This document shows, piece after piece, positions 8,400-15,128 of a stretch of DNA of 15,245 nucleotides; position 1 is the first letter of the stretch; each line of letters opens with the position of its first letter. The notes under the pieces were generated by a model. The model saw only the letters and a program-made list of their open reading frames with translations. It made no database searches and was not told the DNA's origin. Position numbers and translations under genes: made by a program. Source of the stretch: Coemansia sp. RSA 922 (taxonomy: Eukaryota > Kickxellomycota > Kickxellomycetes > Kickxellales > Kickxellaceae); NCBI GenBank assembly GCA_027577415.1, contig JANBQS010000574.1:1-15245 (forward strand). Direction: 5' to 3'.

Positions 8400-9329
8400 T
8401 TAATCCTCATCTTCCTCGTTGTTCCAGCCCCCATCTTCTTCGTCCTCTTCTTCTTCGTCCAGCTTGTTTAGGGTCTCGTCCTGTTCCTTATTCTTATTTC
8501 CGACCAAAGCAACAGAGTCGATAAAGCTGCGGAAATAGCTGACTCTTGTATACACGCCAAACCCATCGTCCAGGGCGCAAGTCGGATCGCCCAACAAATT
8601 AGCACCATAGCTAGTCAATCCAGCCAAGTACTTGTGACCATCGACAGTAATAAAAACTCCAGTACCCGAGTCGCCCTGACAAGTATCTTTACCCAGCAAT
8701 AGCTTATTTTCCGTACAAATCTGCGGCCCATCGCTAGACTCGTATCCAGGTACAAACTCGCTACAGTCCTGCTGTGATCCAACCACAAGCTCGGTCTCCT
8801 GCAATGAATTCGGCACGCTGTTGAACCCCCCATTAGCGCTGGTCATACCCCAGCCCACGGCAGTGAGTCGGGACATTGGCGGGATATGGCCTGCGTATAT
8901 CGCTGCTATATGGACAGTGGCGTTCGGCGTTATGGGCTTGATTACTATAAGCGCAATATCGTTCGTCGATACGGGCGGTTGGAATTCGGGGTGCACGTGG
9001 ATCTCCAACGCGGGAACAAAATGCTGCTGCCGCTGTTTTTGACTCCCAAGCCCCACGCGCACTTTGCCAGGCGGAAGCAGAGTTCCGATATCAGGGTCCA
9101 TCACGCAGTGCGCCGCAGTTACTACAATTCGATCTGTGATCAGAGTTCCACCGCATAGTCCGCTTCCTTCGGGTAATGTGAGGTTAAGAGAAACTACATA
9201 AGGGTACTCGCCAGTAGTTGAAGTAAACCCGCCAATGATCCGCTCATCCGCTGCAGTTAGTCTGCCTGCCTTTGATACAGCTAGTCCCAGTGTCACTGGT
9301 AATAGGAAAAATAACAATAAAGAGTACAT
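8400..9329 (-). CDS. Secreted trypsin-like serine protease (family S1)
   Basis: A 309-residue preproenzyme. Residues 1-17 are a signal peptide (MYSLLLFFLLPVTLGLA). A short propeptide ends at Arg30, giving the trypsin N-terminus IIGG at 31-34. The catalytic triad is complete: His74 in TAAHC, Asp124 in NDIAL and Ser221 in GDSG. Asp215, six residues before the catalytic serine (chymotrypsin position 189), and a small-residue S1 pocket predict cleavage after Lys or Arg. Cysteines fit the C42-C58, C168-C182 and C191-C220 pairs (Cys59-75, 189-205, 217-251). N49 and N136 are N-glycosylation sites. The motif after the serine is GDSGTG instead of the common GDSGGP. After the domain there is a strongly acidic tail (about 283-309, DEEEEDEED) not usual in trypsins. 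Likely role is extracellular protein digestion. Confidence 0.93.
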   Translation of the reverse strand: MYSLLLFFLLPVTLGLAVSKAGRLTAADERIIGGFTSTTGEYPYVVSLNLTLPEGSGLCGGTLITDRIVVTAAHCVMDPDIGTLLPPGKVRVGLGSQKQRQQHFVPALEIHVHPEFQPPVSTNDIALIVIKPITPNATVHIAAIYAGHIPPMSRLTAVGWGMTSANGGFNSVPNSLQETELVVGSQQDCSEFVPGYESSDGPQICTENKLLLGKDTCQGDSGTGVFITVDGHKYLAGLTSYGANLLGDPTCALDDGFGVYTRVSYFRSFIDSVALVGNKNKEQDETLNKLDEEEEDEEDGGWNNEEDED

Positions 9330-9401
9330 GCTAAGAATAAATTATAATAGCGAAGATAATGTTGGTCATTTACTCGACAAAAAAGAAGGAAAGATATTAG
9401 C

Positions 9402-9407
9402 TTTATA
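9402..9407 (-). promoter_or_regulatory. TATA box of the protease gene
   Basis: TATAAA on the minus strand (AGATATAAAGC) lies about 73 bp upstream of the protease ATG at 9329, the same distance as in the kinase gene. Confidence 0.55.
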
Positions 9408-9781
9408 TCTCCCTAGCGACCTATACGTTTTTTTTTTGCAAAAGGCTTGTATTTTTATATTTTTGTGTCCTTTTTTGTTCCAGATCGCAAAAAGTGGATG
9501 CATGAATAGCTTGAGTTACAACGTCTATGCTCTAGCATGAATTTGGAAGAAGGGGGAATGTTGCTATATCCAAATAATGCATTGTTAAAATCTGAGACAT
9601 TAGTATTTATGCCAAGCTGAGACAGACACTTATTCACAATACCCAATACTCCCAACAAAAAAAATAGAATCAATGCACATATGAGCTGGACTCAAAACAA
9701 TATATTCATGCAACCACCTTCTTAATCCATAGGTTCCAAAGTAAACCAGCAGAACACTGCTGCTTTCTACGTGTGGAGCGC

Positions 9782-9882
9782 AAAGTCCTCAACGTCTTTC
9801 TGTCCACTGAAAGCAAGGCCAAAGTCCCCAACGCCCTTTTGCCCACAAAAAAAAGGCCAAAGCCCCCTCCCAACGTATTTTT
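9782..9882 (+). repeat. Tandem repeat, 38-39 bp unit, about 2.6 copies
   Basis: Units at 9782-9820 and 9821-9858 share the frame AAAGTCCCCAACGYC...CCAC...AAGGCC, and a partial third unit follows from 9859. The copies differ by about ten substitutions and small indels, so the array is old or unconstrained. Confidence 0.7.
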
Positions 9883-10194
9883 AGTTCTCATGAGGCAGCA
9901 CCCAAATCCTTCTCCAAAGCCAGCAAAAGAACATTCCACCACACAGGCTCTATCGTTTATTGCCTCCACTCACGCTCTTGCTTTCTGGAAAGCCGCTTCC
10001 CCTTCCACCCCCTCTGTACTTTAAAATAACCTCTTTTAGCCAGCTTTATTGCAAGACTGCAAGATAGACTGCGTTCTTTCAAGCTTCTTTCCAGAGAGAC
10101 AAGGCATGACACAATGGTTGGGGGGCAGGGAAGGAGAGGGAAAGCAGTGCTGCTCGAATCCATCTCTGAGAGGAATTGGAGGCCGCGGGAATGA

Positions 10195-10201
10195 TATAAA
10201 A
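10195..10201 (+). promoter_or_regulatory. TATA box of the 97-residue orphan gene
   Basis: TATAAAAGGGG is a strong TATA box about 105 bp upstream of the ATG at 10305. A G/A-rich tract (10118-10143) lies about 50 bp further upstream, echoing the arrangement before the orphan gene on the minus strand at 5004. Confidence 0.65.
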
Positions 10202-10304
10202 GGGGAGCAAGGATGGGCTGTCTTGCTCAATTGTTTTATTATTCCTTACACACACATCACTTGAACACTTAGCTGCCACCAATTTTTACATTCATAAATT
10301 TACC

Positions 10305-10598
10305 ATGGCTGTAGCTACTTTATCCTCTCCATGCAATTATGAAAACTATGAATTAGAAGAGTTTACAATTAATGCAATTAATGCAGCAGTCAGTGATTAT
10401 TTTGATTTCCTTAAAATAGTAGACAGTTGGCCTGATACTGATTTTTACACTAGAGATAAATTTAATGTATTGTTCTTCGAGAGTGACCCTGGACATGGTA
10501 TTATAAATAAGGAATTGGCAATCTCTGCAGCCGCAATTATTGAAGGGAAGGCCGCTCAATATTACTTTAAAGTGATTCGTAAATCCAAGAATAACTAG
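10305..10598 (+). CDS. Orphan 97-residue protein
   Basis: A complete frame starting MAVATLSSPCNYENYELEE with an excellent start context (ACCATGG) and ending VIRKSKNN. There is a strong TATA box and a plausible 5' leader, so expression is likely. The protein is AT-rich in codon use, acidic in its first half and basic at the end, with aromatic-rich segments (DYFDFLKIVDSWPDTDFY). There is no signal peptide, membrane segment or known domain that I recognise. It has no detectable sequence similarity by eye to the other orphan (4586-5004), though the upstream architecture is alike. It could be a lineage-specific gene or the remnant of a longer one. Confidence 0.6.
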   Translation: MAVATLSSPCNYENYELEEFTINAINAAVSDYFDFLKIVDSWPDTDFYTRDKFNVLFFESDPGHGIINKELAISAAAIIEGKAAQYYFKVIRKSKNN

Positions 10599-11070
10599 GC
10601 TATAAGCTAATTTTTTTCTCGGGCAATGCAATTCCCACCTCCCTGTGCTACATCAATGGATATCTATGACACCGTTTGGCAATATTCTTAGGAAAAACTT
10701 TCATGACAACAATATGCTTTTTATTAGTATGCATTATAAATAAGACAACATTAAACCATAGCTAATTAACAGTGATCTAGAAAATACGTTTGGCCAAGTT
10801 GGGGGATGGCTTTGCTCATTAAATTATGTTGTCTTAAAAGCATGGGCTTGAAAAAAAAGCCTATCTTCTTTCACAATCTTGCAGAAGGAGTACAAAAGAC
10901 ATTAGCTTTCAAGCAACAATGCACAGATCAGGAAGAGGCTGTAGGTTTGGAGTATGCAAGTTGATAGAGGCTAACGCCTAAGTTCACCAGTCCTTGCGTC
11001 TTTGTATTTTAGTAAATAAAAAGTAATAAAGATAAAAGGTGATTGCCTAACTATTCTATGGCTGCTGGTG

Positions 11071-11103
11071 CACGGACCCTTATATAGGGGCAAACGGTCC
11101 GTG
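11071..11103. repeat. Inverted repeat enclosing a TATATA element
   Basis: CACGGACC (11071-11078) and GGTCCGTG (11096-11103) are perfect 8-bp arms around a 17-base loop containing TTATATAGGGG. This could be a regulatory palindrome around a promoter or simply a hairpin. Confidence 0.6.
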
Positions 11104-11128
11104 GGAGCAGTAAAGGCGCTACTACTTG

Positions 11129-11149
11129 TGATCAGGGCGCCGTTGATCA
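11129..11149. repeat. Palindromic cluster TGATCA / GGCGCC / TGATCA
   Basis: Two TGATCA palindromes (11129-11134 and 11144-11149) flank a central GGCGCC (11136-11141), making the whole 21 bp nearly self-complementary. It resembles a dimeric or tetrameric protein-binding site; no factor can be named. Confidence 0.45.
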
Positions 11150-11788
11150 TAGCCGTAGAAATTAGGCCAAAACAAAATGTTGGATATCGTCGCTGAGCGT
11201 CGAAATCCTACAAGAAACATCATCCTTCTTCCAAAAAGCACAAAAGAAAAAAGAAAGTGACCTCCAACCAAAAAAGATAAAAACCAACGCAGTCGTGTTG
11301 GTAAGTGTGTGTAGTAGAAAATTGTTTAAAACACCTGTTGGCAGAATAAACTGACAATTAACACTGCATTTTCGCTTTTAAATAATAAAGACACTTAGCA
11401 AACAATGAAATCGAAGAAATCATCTGGTTGGTCGCATGATTCGGATTTACAGAAGAGAAAGCAGCATGTTCATTGAGATTCTTTTTGTCAAGACATGCAA
11501 TGTACTTTTGTTATTTAGCGTGCGTAGCGAGCGGTGTAGCGTATAGAATATAATAAATATGAGCGTATAAAAAGTGAGAACAAGTGTCTCTCTCTAGATG
11601 TCGACAGGATAATGTTTATATAGCCTTTTTCATGGCCCGTTTCCATAGGCGGAAATACGTCTTTCCCGATACCCTTAGTGTCGCCGTGTTGTGTCTCTTT
11701 GTAGGCGGGCGATCATCTATCGGTGGTGGGTCATTTGGGCGTTGTGAGTCCGTGGTAACCGATAAACGTGTATCATCACTGGACTGAT

Positions 11789-11794
11789 CACGTG
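11789..11794. promoter_or_regulatory. CACGTG E-box
   Basis: A perfect CACGTG lies about 220 bp upstream of the ATG at 12013. This is the core site of fungal bHLH regulators of the Cbf1/Pho4 type. A TGATCA overlaps its left side. Regulation of the downstream gene is inferred from position only. Confidence 0.3.
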
Positions 11795-11910
11795 GGCCCT
11801 CACGCTGCGCTATGGCGCGCGTAACACTTTCACCTTTGTAGAAATTTCTTTGGAAAGCATTGCAAAAAGCAGCTATTCTTTATAGCCAACCCCCACTGCT
11901 GTTCGCCTTT

Positions 11911-11928
11911 TTCTTCTTCTTCTTCTTC
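11911..11928 (+). repeat. (TTC)6 microsatellite in a pyrimidine-rich leader
   Basis: Six perfect TTC units lie in the pyrimidine-rich sequence before the ATG at 12013. In frame they would read as polyphenylalanine, but no ATG opens that frame, so they belong to the 5' leader. Confidence 0.8.
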
Positions 11929-12012
11929 TTTCTCTTTACTCGTTTTCAATTATTTTCGCCTGCTTTTCTCCACTTTTTTATTGCTGGTAATTGTCTCCAA
12001 GTAGCTTCATCA

Positions 12013-12930
12013 ATGTCGGCCCAAGTACTGAGAACTATAAGTGCTTTCAAGGAATTTGTAAGTAAAACCGCCTGTTTTGTTGTCTATGCCAAGAATAAGG
12101 ACAATTGTGACTTAGCAGTGGATGAAATTTCTACCCGCACAGGGCTACCAACAGGTGTAATTGTCTTGGAGGACGACATCAACGACCCTTTTTATAGCGA
12201 GTGGGTTGGAGAGACTAAGGATAATAATATGTACTTGGTGTTCTATGAGAAAGGACGGCGCCAAGATACTTTACCGACCGATAAACTAAATGGAAAGTTG
12301 TTAGGTATACAGGCGGTTGTCACCAATGTTGAGAGTATTTGCTACGACAAAGGCATCCGCGTAGTTTATCCTCGTGGCACAGAGTACCAATCATTTGTGA
12401 CGGACTACCTTCATGCTCATCTCAAGGAGGTGCCGTTTGATAACTACAACCATTACGAGCTAGACATTATTAGTACTGTAAATGCTTTCAAGGAGTTTGT
12501 AAGTGAAAACACTTGTTTTGTTGTCTTTGCCAAGAATAAGGACAATTGTAGCCCGATAGTGGATGAAATTTCCAACCGCACAAGGGTACCAATAGGTGTA
12601 ATTGTCTTTGGAAGTGACATCAACGACCCCTTTTATAGCGAATGGGTTGGAGAGACTAAGGATGAGGATGCGTACTTGGCGTACTATGAGAAAGGAAGAC
12701 GCCAAGATATTTTACCGATGGATACACTAAATGTGAATGTGTTAGGTAGAAAAACGGTTATCAATGATGTTGAGAGTATTTGCAATGACAAAGGTATCCA
12801 TGTGGTTTATCCTTGTTTCAATGAAGAGTATAGATCTTTTGTGACGGACTACCTCCAGGCTCATCTCAAGGAAGTTCGGATACATACGTATAGTCATTAC
12901 GAGCTGGCTCTGATGAGACGCGACGGTTAG
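12013..12930 (+). CDS. Orphan protein of two tandem ~145-residue domains
   Basis: A 305-residue protein. The ATG at 12013 (MSAQVLRTISAFKEF) is chosen, because the open frame extends upstream only through a polypyrimidine leader without an ATG. Residues about 11-155 and 158-302 are two copies of one domain, roughly two thirds identical by eye, with a DNA period of 441 bp that becomes 444 bp after a one-codon insertion. Shared blocks are AFKEFVS, CFVV.AKNKDNC, DINDPFYSEWVGETKD, YEKGRRQD.LP, VESIC.DKGI.VVYP and SFVTDYL.AHLKEV. I recognise no known family. The alternation of hydrophobic strands (CFVVYAK, GVIVL, YLVFYEK) and helices suggests a compact alpha/beta fold. There is no signal peptide or membrane segment. 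The highly conserved acidic-aromatic block may mark a binding or active surface. Confidence 0.75.
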   Translation: MSAQVLRTISAFKEFVSKTACFVVYAKNKDNCDLAVDEISTRTGLPTGVIVLEDDINDPFYSEWVGETKDNNMYLVFYEKGRRQDTLPTDKLNGKLLGIQAVVTNVESICYDKGIRVVYPRGTEYQSFVTDYLHAHLKEVPFDNYNHYELDIISTVNAFKEFVSENTCFVVFAKNKDNCSPIVDEISNRTRVPIGVIVFGSDINDPFYSEWVGETKDEDAYLAYYEKGRRQDILPMDTLNVNVLGRKTVINDVESICNDKGIHVVYPCFNEEYRSFVTDYLQAHLKEVRIHTYSHYELALMRRDG

Positions 12931-12959
12931 TCTAACTAGATTAAATAGGTTAGCTAGAC

Positions 12960-13133
12960 GCTAACGAGCAGTGGATTATGCCCCTTTTCAGGCCCGAAAT
13001 ATCCATTTAGTTTTTCAAGAATTTAAATAAAATAAATACAAGGCGCCGCCTCTCTTTCCTTACTCTTGACTAAACCTGACCATAGCTCTGGCCGCTTGCA
13101 GGGTCAGTGGGCGGGCAGCCAATGCTCGTTAGC
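12960..13133. repeat. 174-bp segment bounded by 11-bp inverted repeats
   Basis: GCTAACGAGCA (12960-12970) is the exact reverse complement of TGCTCGTTAGC (13123-13133). The enclosed segment lies between two genes and has no coding capacity. This could be a small non-autonomous element, but no target-site duplication is visible at its borders. Confidence 0.35.
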
Positions 13134-13187
13134 AAGTGTATAGCCTAAGCTATCAAACAATTTTTACGCGTGTATTTAAGGCTAAAA

Positions 13188-13194
13188 TATATAA
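13188..13194 (+). promoter_or_regulatory. TATA box of the Fanzor-derived gene
   Basis: AAAATATATAATAA lies about 50 bp before the ATG at 13240, an ordinary distance for a TATA-driven fungal gene with a short leader. Its presence argues that the truncated frame is transcribed. Confidence 0.5.
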
Positions 13195-13239
13195 TAACAC
13201 CAAATTAGGGATGTTCTCAGCGACTTTTACTCGAATACA

Positions 13240-13986
13240 ATGACCACCCACACTGAATCCACGCACCAAGTCCACTCTGACAATGACCACGAGCCCTGCA
13301 ACTACCCGTTCCACCGCAAGCTACAACTTTCCGCATACATCAACCAGCAGCAAGCAGATGCGCGTTTGAAGTGGAACATGATCCGAAAGTTTGGCAGGCG
13401 ACTCGTCATGGTCTGCGGCAATTGGTCTGCGTCAATGGCTCGCTTCCATGCGCCTATTCGGGGTCGCGGCTGGCGCAAAAAGTTCAAGAAATTCGGCTTT
13501 CCGACGTATCTGTTTGACGAGCTCCGTACATCCAAGACCTGTCCCGGATGCGATGGTGACCTCCACAAGTGCAAGGTAATTGACAACCCCCGGCCTTATC
13601 GGCATTGGCAAAGGCGTCTTACGCTCTGTCACGGCCTGCTTCAGTGCTCAAACTGTCTCGTTAAGCAGCTCAATGATGAACGTAATGTTGTCTACAAGCC
13701 TCGCCTGTATATCCGCAACCTGGCTGCCACTCTGAATTTTCGCCGCATCATCCAGCACTTTATTAGAAAGGGTGACATTCCTCCAGTGTTCAAGCGCCCT
13801 ACTCGTGTGGTTGCTGCTATGCCTACGTCTATGCCTACGGCTGCCAGAGGCCGCGGTGCTGCTAGGGCTGCTGTGGCTGTTACTGCGGCACCTGAGCATA
13901 TTTTTTCGATGACGTTGCGTTCTGCTCGTGGGAGTGACTTGGATTCTGATGCGCAGCCATTGTCCAAGCGTCCTCGTCATGGCTAG
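13240..13986 (+). CDS. Truncated Fanzor/TnpB-family protein (C-terminal half)
   Basis: A 248-residue intact frame homologous, from residue about 22, to the C-terminal half of fungal Fanzors, the eukaryotic relatives of TnpB RNA-guided nucleases. FHRKLQLSAYINQQQAD, then GNWSASMARFHAPIRGRGWR, match the block before the zinc ribbon. E94 in FDELRTSKTCP is at the place of the displaced RuvC-II glutamate described for Fanzors. A four-cysteine zinc ribbon is intact (C101, C104, C136, C139), with NPRPY between. The RuvC-III block reads RLYIRNLAATLNFRRI, where I recall RLWNRDLAA..LNF, so the catalytic Asp is Asn160. The N-terminal half with RuvC-I and the RNA-binding domains is absent and not found upstream. 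The tail (189-248) is low-complexity Ala/Arg and ends in a KRPRHG nuclear-localisation-like motif. DNA cleavage is not expected; guide or target binding is uncertain. It may be a decaying relic or a domesticated gene. Confidence 0.8.
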   Translation: MTTHTESTHQVHSDNDHEPCNYPFHRKLQLSAYINQQQADARLKWNMIRKFGRRLVMVCGNWSASMARFHAPIRGRGWRKKFKKFGFPTYLFDELRTSKTCPGCDGDLHKCKVIDNPRPYRHWQRRLTLCHGLLQCSNCLVKQLNDERNVVYKPRLYIRNLAATLNFRRIIQHFIRKGDIPPVFKRPTRVVAAMPTSMPTAARGRGAARAAVAVTAAPEHIFSMTLRSARGSDLDSDAQPLSKRPRHG

Positions 13987-14263
13987 CCCTGAGCCACCAC
14001 CACCACCAACTACTTCTACTATATGATATATCCGACGAGTTGTCGCTTCGTTGACACGCCCCCTTGGGCAAGATGACATTATTAAACCCTTTTAGCGTTT
14101 ATTTATTTTCAATCGATGAATTGATACACACACATCGAAACACACAAAATCTAGACCCCCCCCCATAGTTACACTCTCCACAAGATGATTAATACTTCAA
14201 AAAGTGAGAGGAGGGGTGGGAATTTTATAGTTTTTATATATCAACTTGTCCATATTAAAAATA

Positions 14264-15100
14264 ATGATATTTCGCTTATTATCTCTACGTTCAACAGTCC
14301 CCCACATTCGGTATTACTCTGAGCAAAGCGCAGAGCCCGTAAAGTTCTTATTCCCTAATATCAACCCCCACGGACAATGGACAGGAGGCACACAGACAAG
14401 ACTCTGGACATTATCCGAACGTCGCGCGCTCTTCACCTACACACGAGCACTAGCGGTATACCGGCAAAAGTCACCAGACTGGACAATAATAGCCTCGCGT
14501 CTAGACCGTGACCCACGCGAATGCAAATTCATATCAAGCTACATGACACGCAGTTGGATACGCCACAAGAACCTATCCAAAAAGGAAGAATCCACGACAG
14601 ACGCCGGAATAACCGCAGACCAACTACTATCACAAGAGTTTAAAGTAGATGAGGATACCAAAGTTTGGTTACGAAAATTATGTGTACCGCCTGAACCAGC
14701 ACTACTATATACACCGGAACCAAAGACAAAGACGAAGAGATCTAGGCATCGTTTTTGGTCACCGACTGAGATCCAAATGCTACAAGACCTCTATCCGCTT
14801 TTGAGGCACGCTAGGACGAGTGATATGGAAACACTTACTACTACTTACGACAGACCTATGCATTCGATATGCGTCCAGAAAAGCAATATGGTCTGCAGAC
14901 TAGACACTACCAAATTGCGCCCGCTGACCAATACGGAATTAGACGTCGTACGTGCAGCTGTCGACGCTAAATCAGCAGACAACGTCGTCTGGAAAGACGT
15001 ACGCGACCAACTACTAGGCAGATCATTCGCCGAAGTATCGAGACTACTCGAAAAACACCGAGTAGACCTATACCGCTACGAAAAGTCTAGACGTAAATAA
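14264..15100 (+). CDS. Mitochondrially targeted Myb/SANT-like protein
   Basis: A 278-residue protein. The ATG at 14264 is chosen, because the frame extends six codons upstream only to a TTG. Residues 1-20 (MIFRLLSLRSTVPHIRYYSE) are rich in Arg and hydroxylated residues, lack acidic residues until the end and finish in RYYS, a typical fungal presequence cleavage context. Three Myb/SANT-like repeats follow: about 46-100 (RLWTLSERRALF, DWTIIASRLDRDPREC), about 163-211 (RFWSPTEIQML) and about 219-268 (PLTNTELDVVRAAV, VWKDVRDQLLGRSFAEV). A basic stretch KTKTKRSRHR precedes the second. DNA or nucleic-acid binding inside mitochondria is inferred from this combination. The exact repeat limits are approximate, and the third repeat is the most divergent. 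AT-rich sequence with TTATAG and TATATA lies 23-40 bp upstream, giving a very short leader. Confidence 0.75.
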   Translation: MIFRLLSLRSTVPHIRYYSEQSAEPVKFLFPNINPHGQWTGGTQTRLWTLSERRALFTYTRALAVYRQKSPDWTIIASRLDRDPRECKFISSYMTRSWIRHKNLSKKEESTTDAGITADQLLSQEFKVDEDTKVWLRKLCVPPEPALLYTPEPKTKTKRSRHRFWSPTEIQMLQDLYPLLRHARTSDMETLTTTYDRPMHSICVQKSNMVCRLDTTKLRPLTNTELDVVRAAVDAKSADNVVWKDVRDQLLGRSFAEVSRLLEKHRVDLYRYEKSRRK

Positions 15101-15128
15101 AAAAAAATATATTACAAATTATACTTAG

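Larger units (their letters stand above)
9330..10304. other. Intergenic region with tandem repeat and promoters
   Basis: No supported gene. It holds the TATA box of the protease gene (9402-9407, minus), a 2.6-copy tandem repeat (9782-9882), a G/A-rich tract at 10118-10143 and the TATA box of the gene at 10305. Open frames on both strands run through the tandem repeat and show only repeated composition. Confidence 0.6.
10599..12012. other. Long intergenic region, inverted repeats and intron-like segment
   Basis: About 1.4 kb with no gene I can support. It contains AT-rich sequence to about 11040, a hairpin around a TATATA (11071-11103), a palindromic cluster (11129-11149), an intron-like segment starting at 11301, a TATAAAA at about 11566, a CACGTG E-box at 11789-11794 and a TTC microsatellite at 11911-11928. 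ATG-initiated frames of 52 codons (10806-10964), 27 codons (11179) and 23 codons (11404-11475) have no recognised family. Confidence 0.5.

Noticed and set aside
9706..9969. 87-codon minus-strand ORF
   Set aside because: It runs through the 38-39-bp tandem repeat and shows only repeated composition.
10152..10161. GCTCGAATCC resembling a tRNA T-loop (B box)
   Set aside because: No A box, acceptor stem or cloverleaf can be built around it; it lies in a promoter region.
10806..10964. 52-codon ORF beginning MALLIKLCCLK
   Set aside because: It is of a length expected by chance, with no promoter-like sequence or known motif.
11584..11787. 67-codon ORF after a TATAAAA element
   Set aside because: It starts at GTG; the first in-frame ATG (11632) leaves 51 residues without a recognised motif, and two earlier out-of-frame ATGs precede it.
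11860..12012. N-terminal extension of the duplicated-domain protein with a polyphenylalanine, membrane-like segment
   Set aside because: No ATG opens it; it starts at a TTG and runs through a TTC microsatellite and polypyrimidine leader. The ATG at 12013 starts the conserved region.
12058..12504. GTAAGT at 12058-12063 and again at 12499-12504 as intron donors
   Set aside because: Both lie at the same place in the duplicated domain, and the sequence after each encodes conserved protein (CFVV.AKNKDNC), so they are coding.
13648..14079. 143-codon minus-strand ORF opposite the Fanzor-derived gene
   Set aside because: Antisense shadow; its Gly/Ser/Trp-rich parts come from CCA repeats and the Ala/Arg-coding tail.
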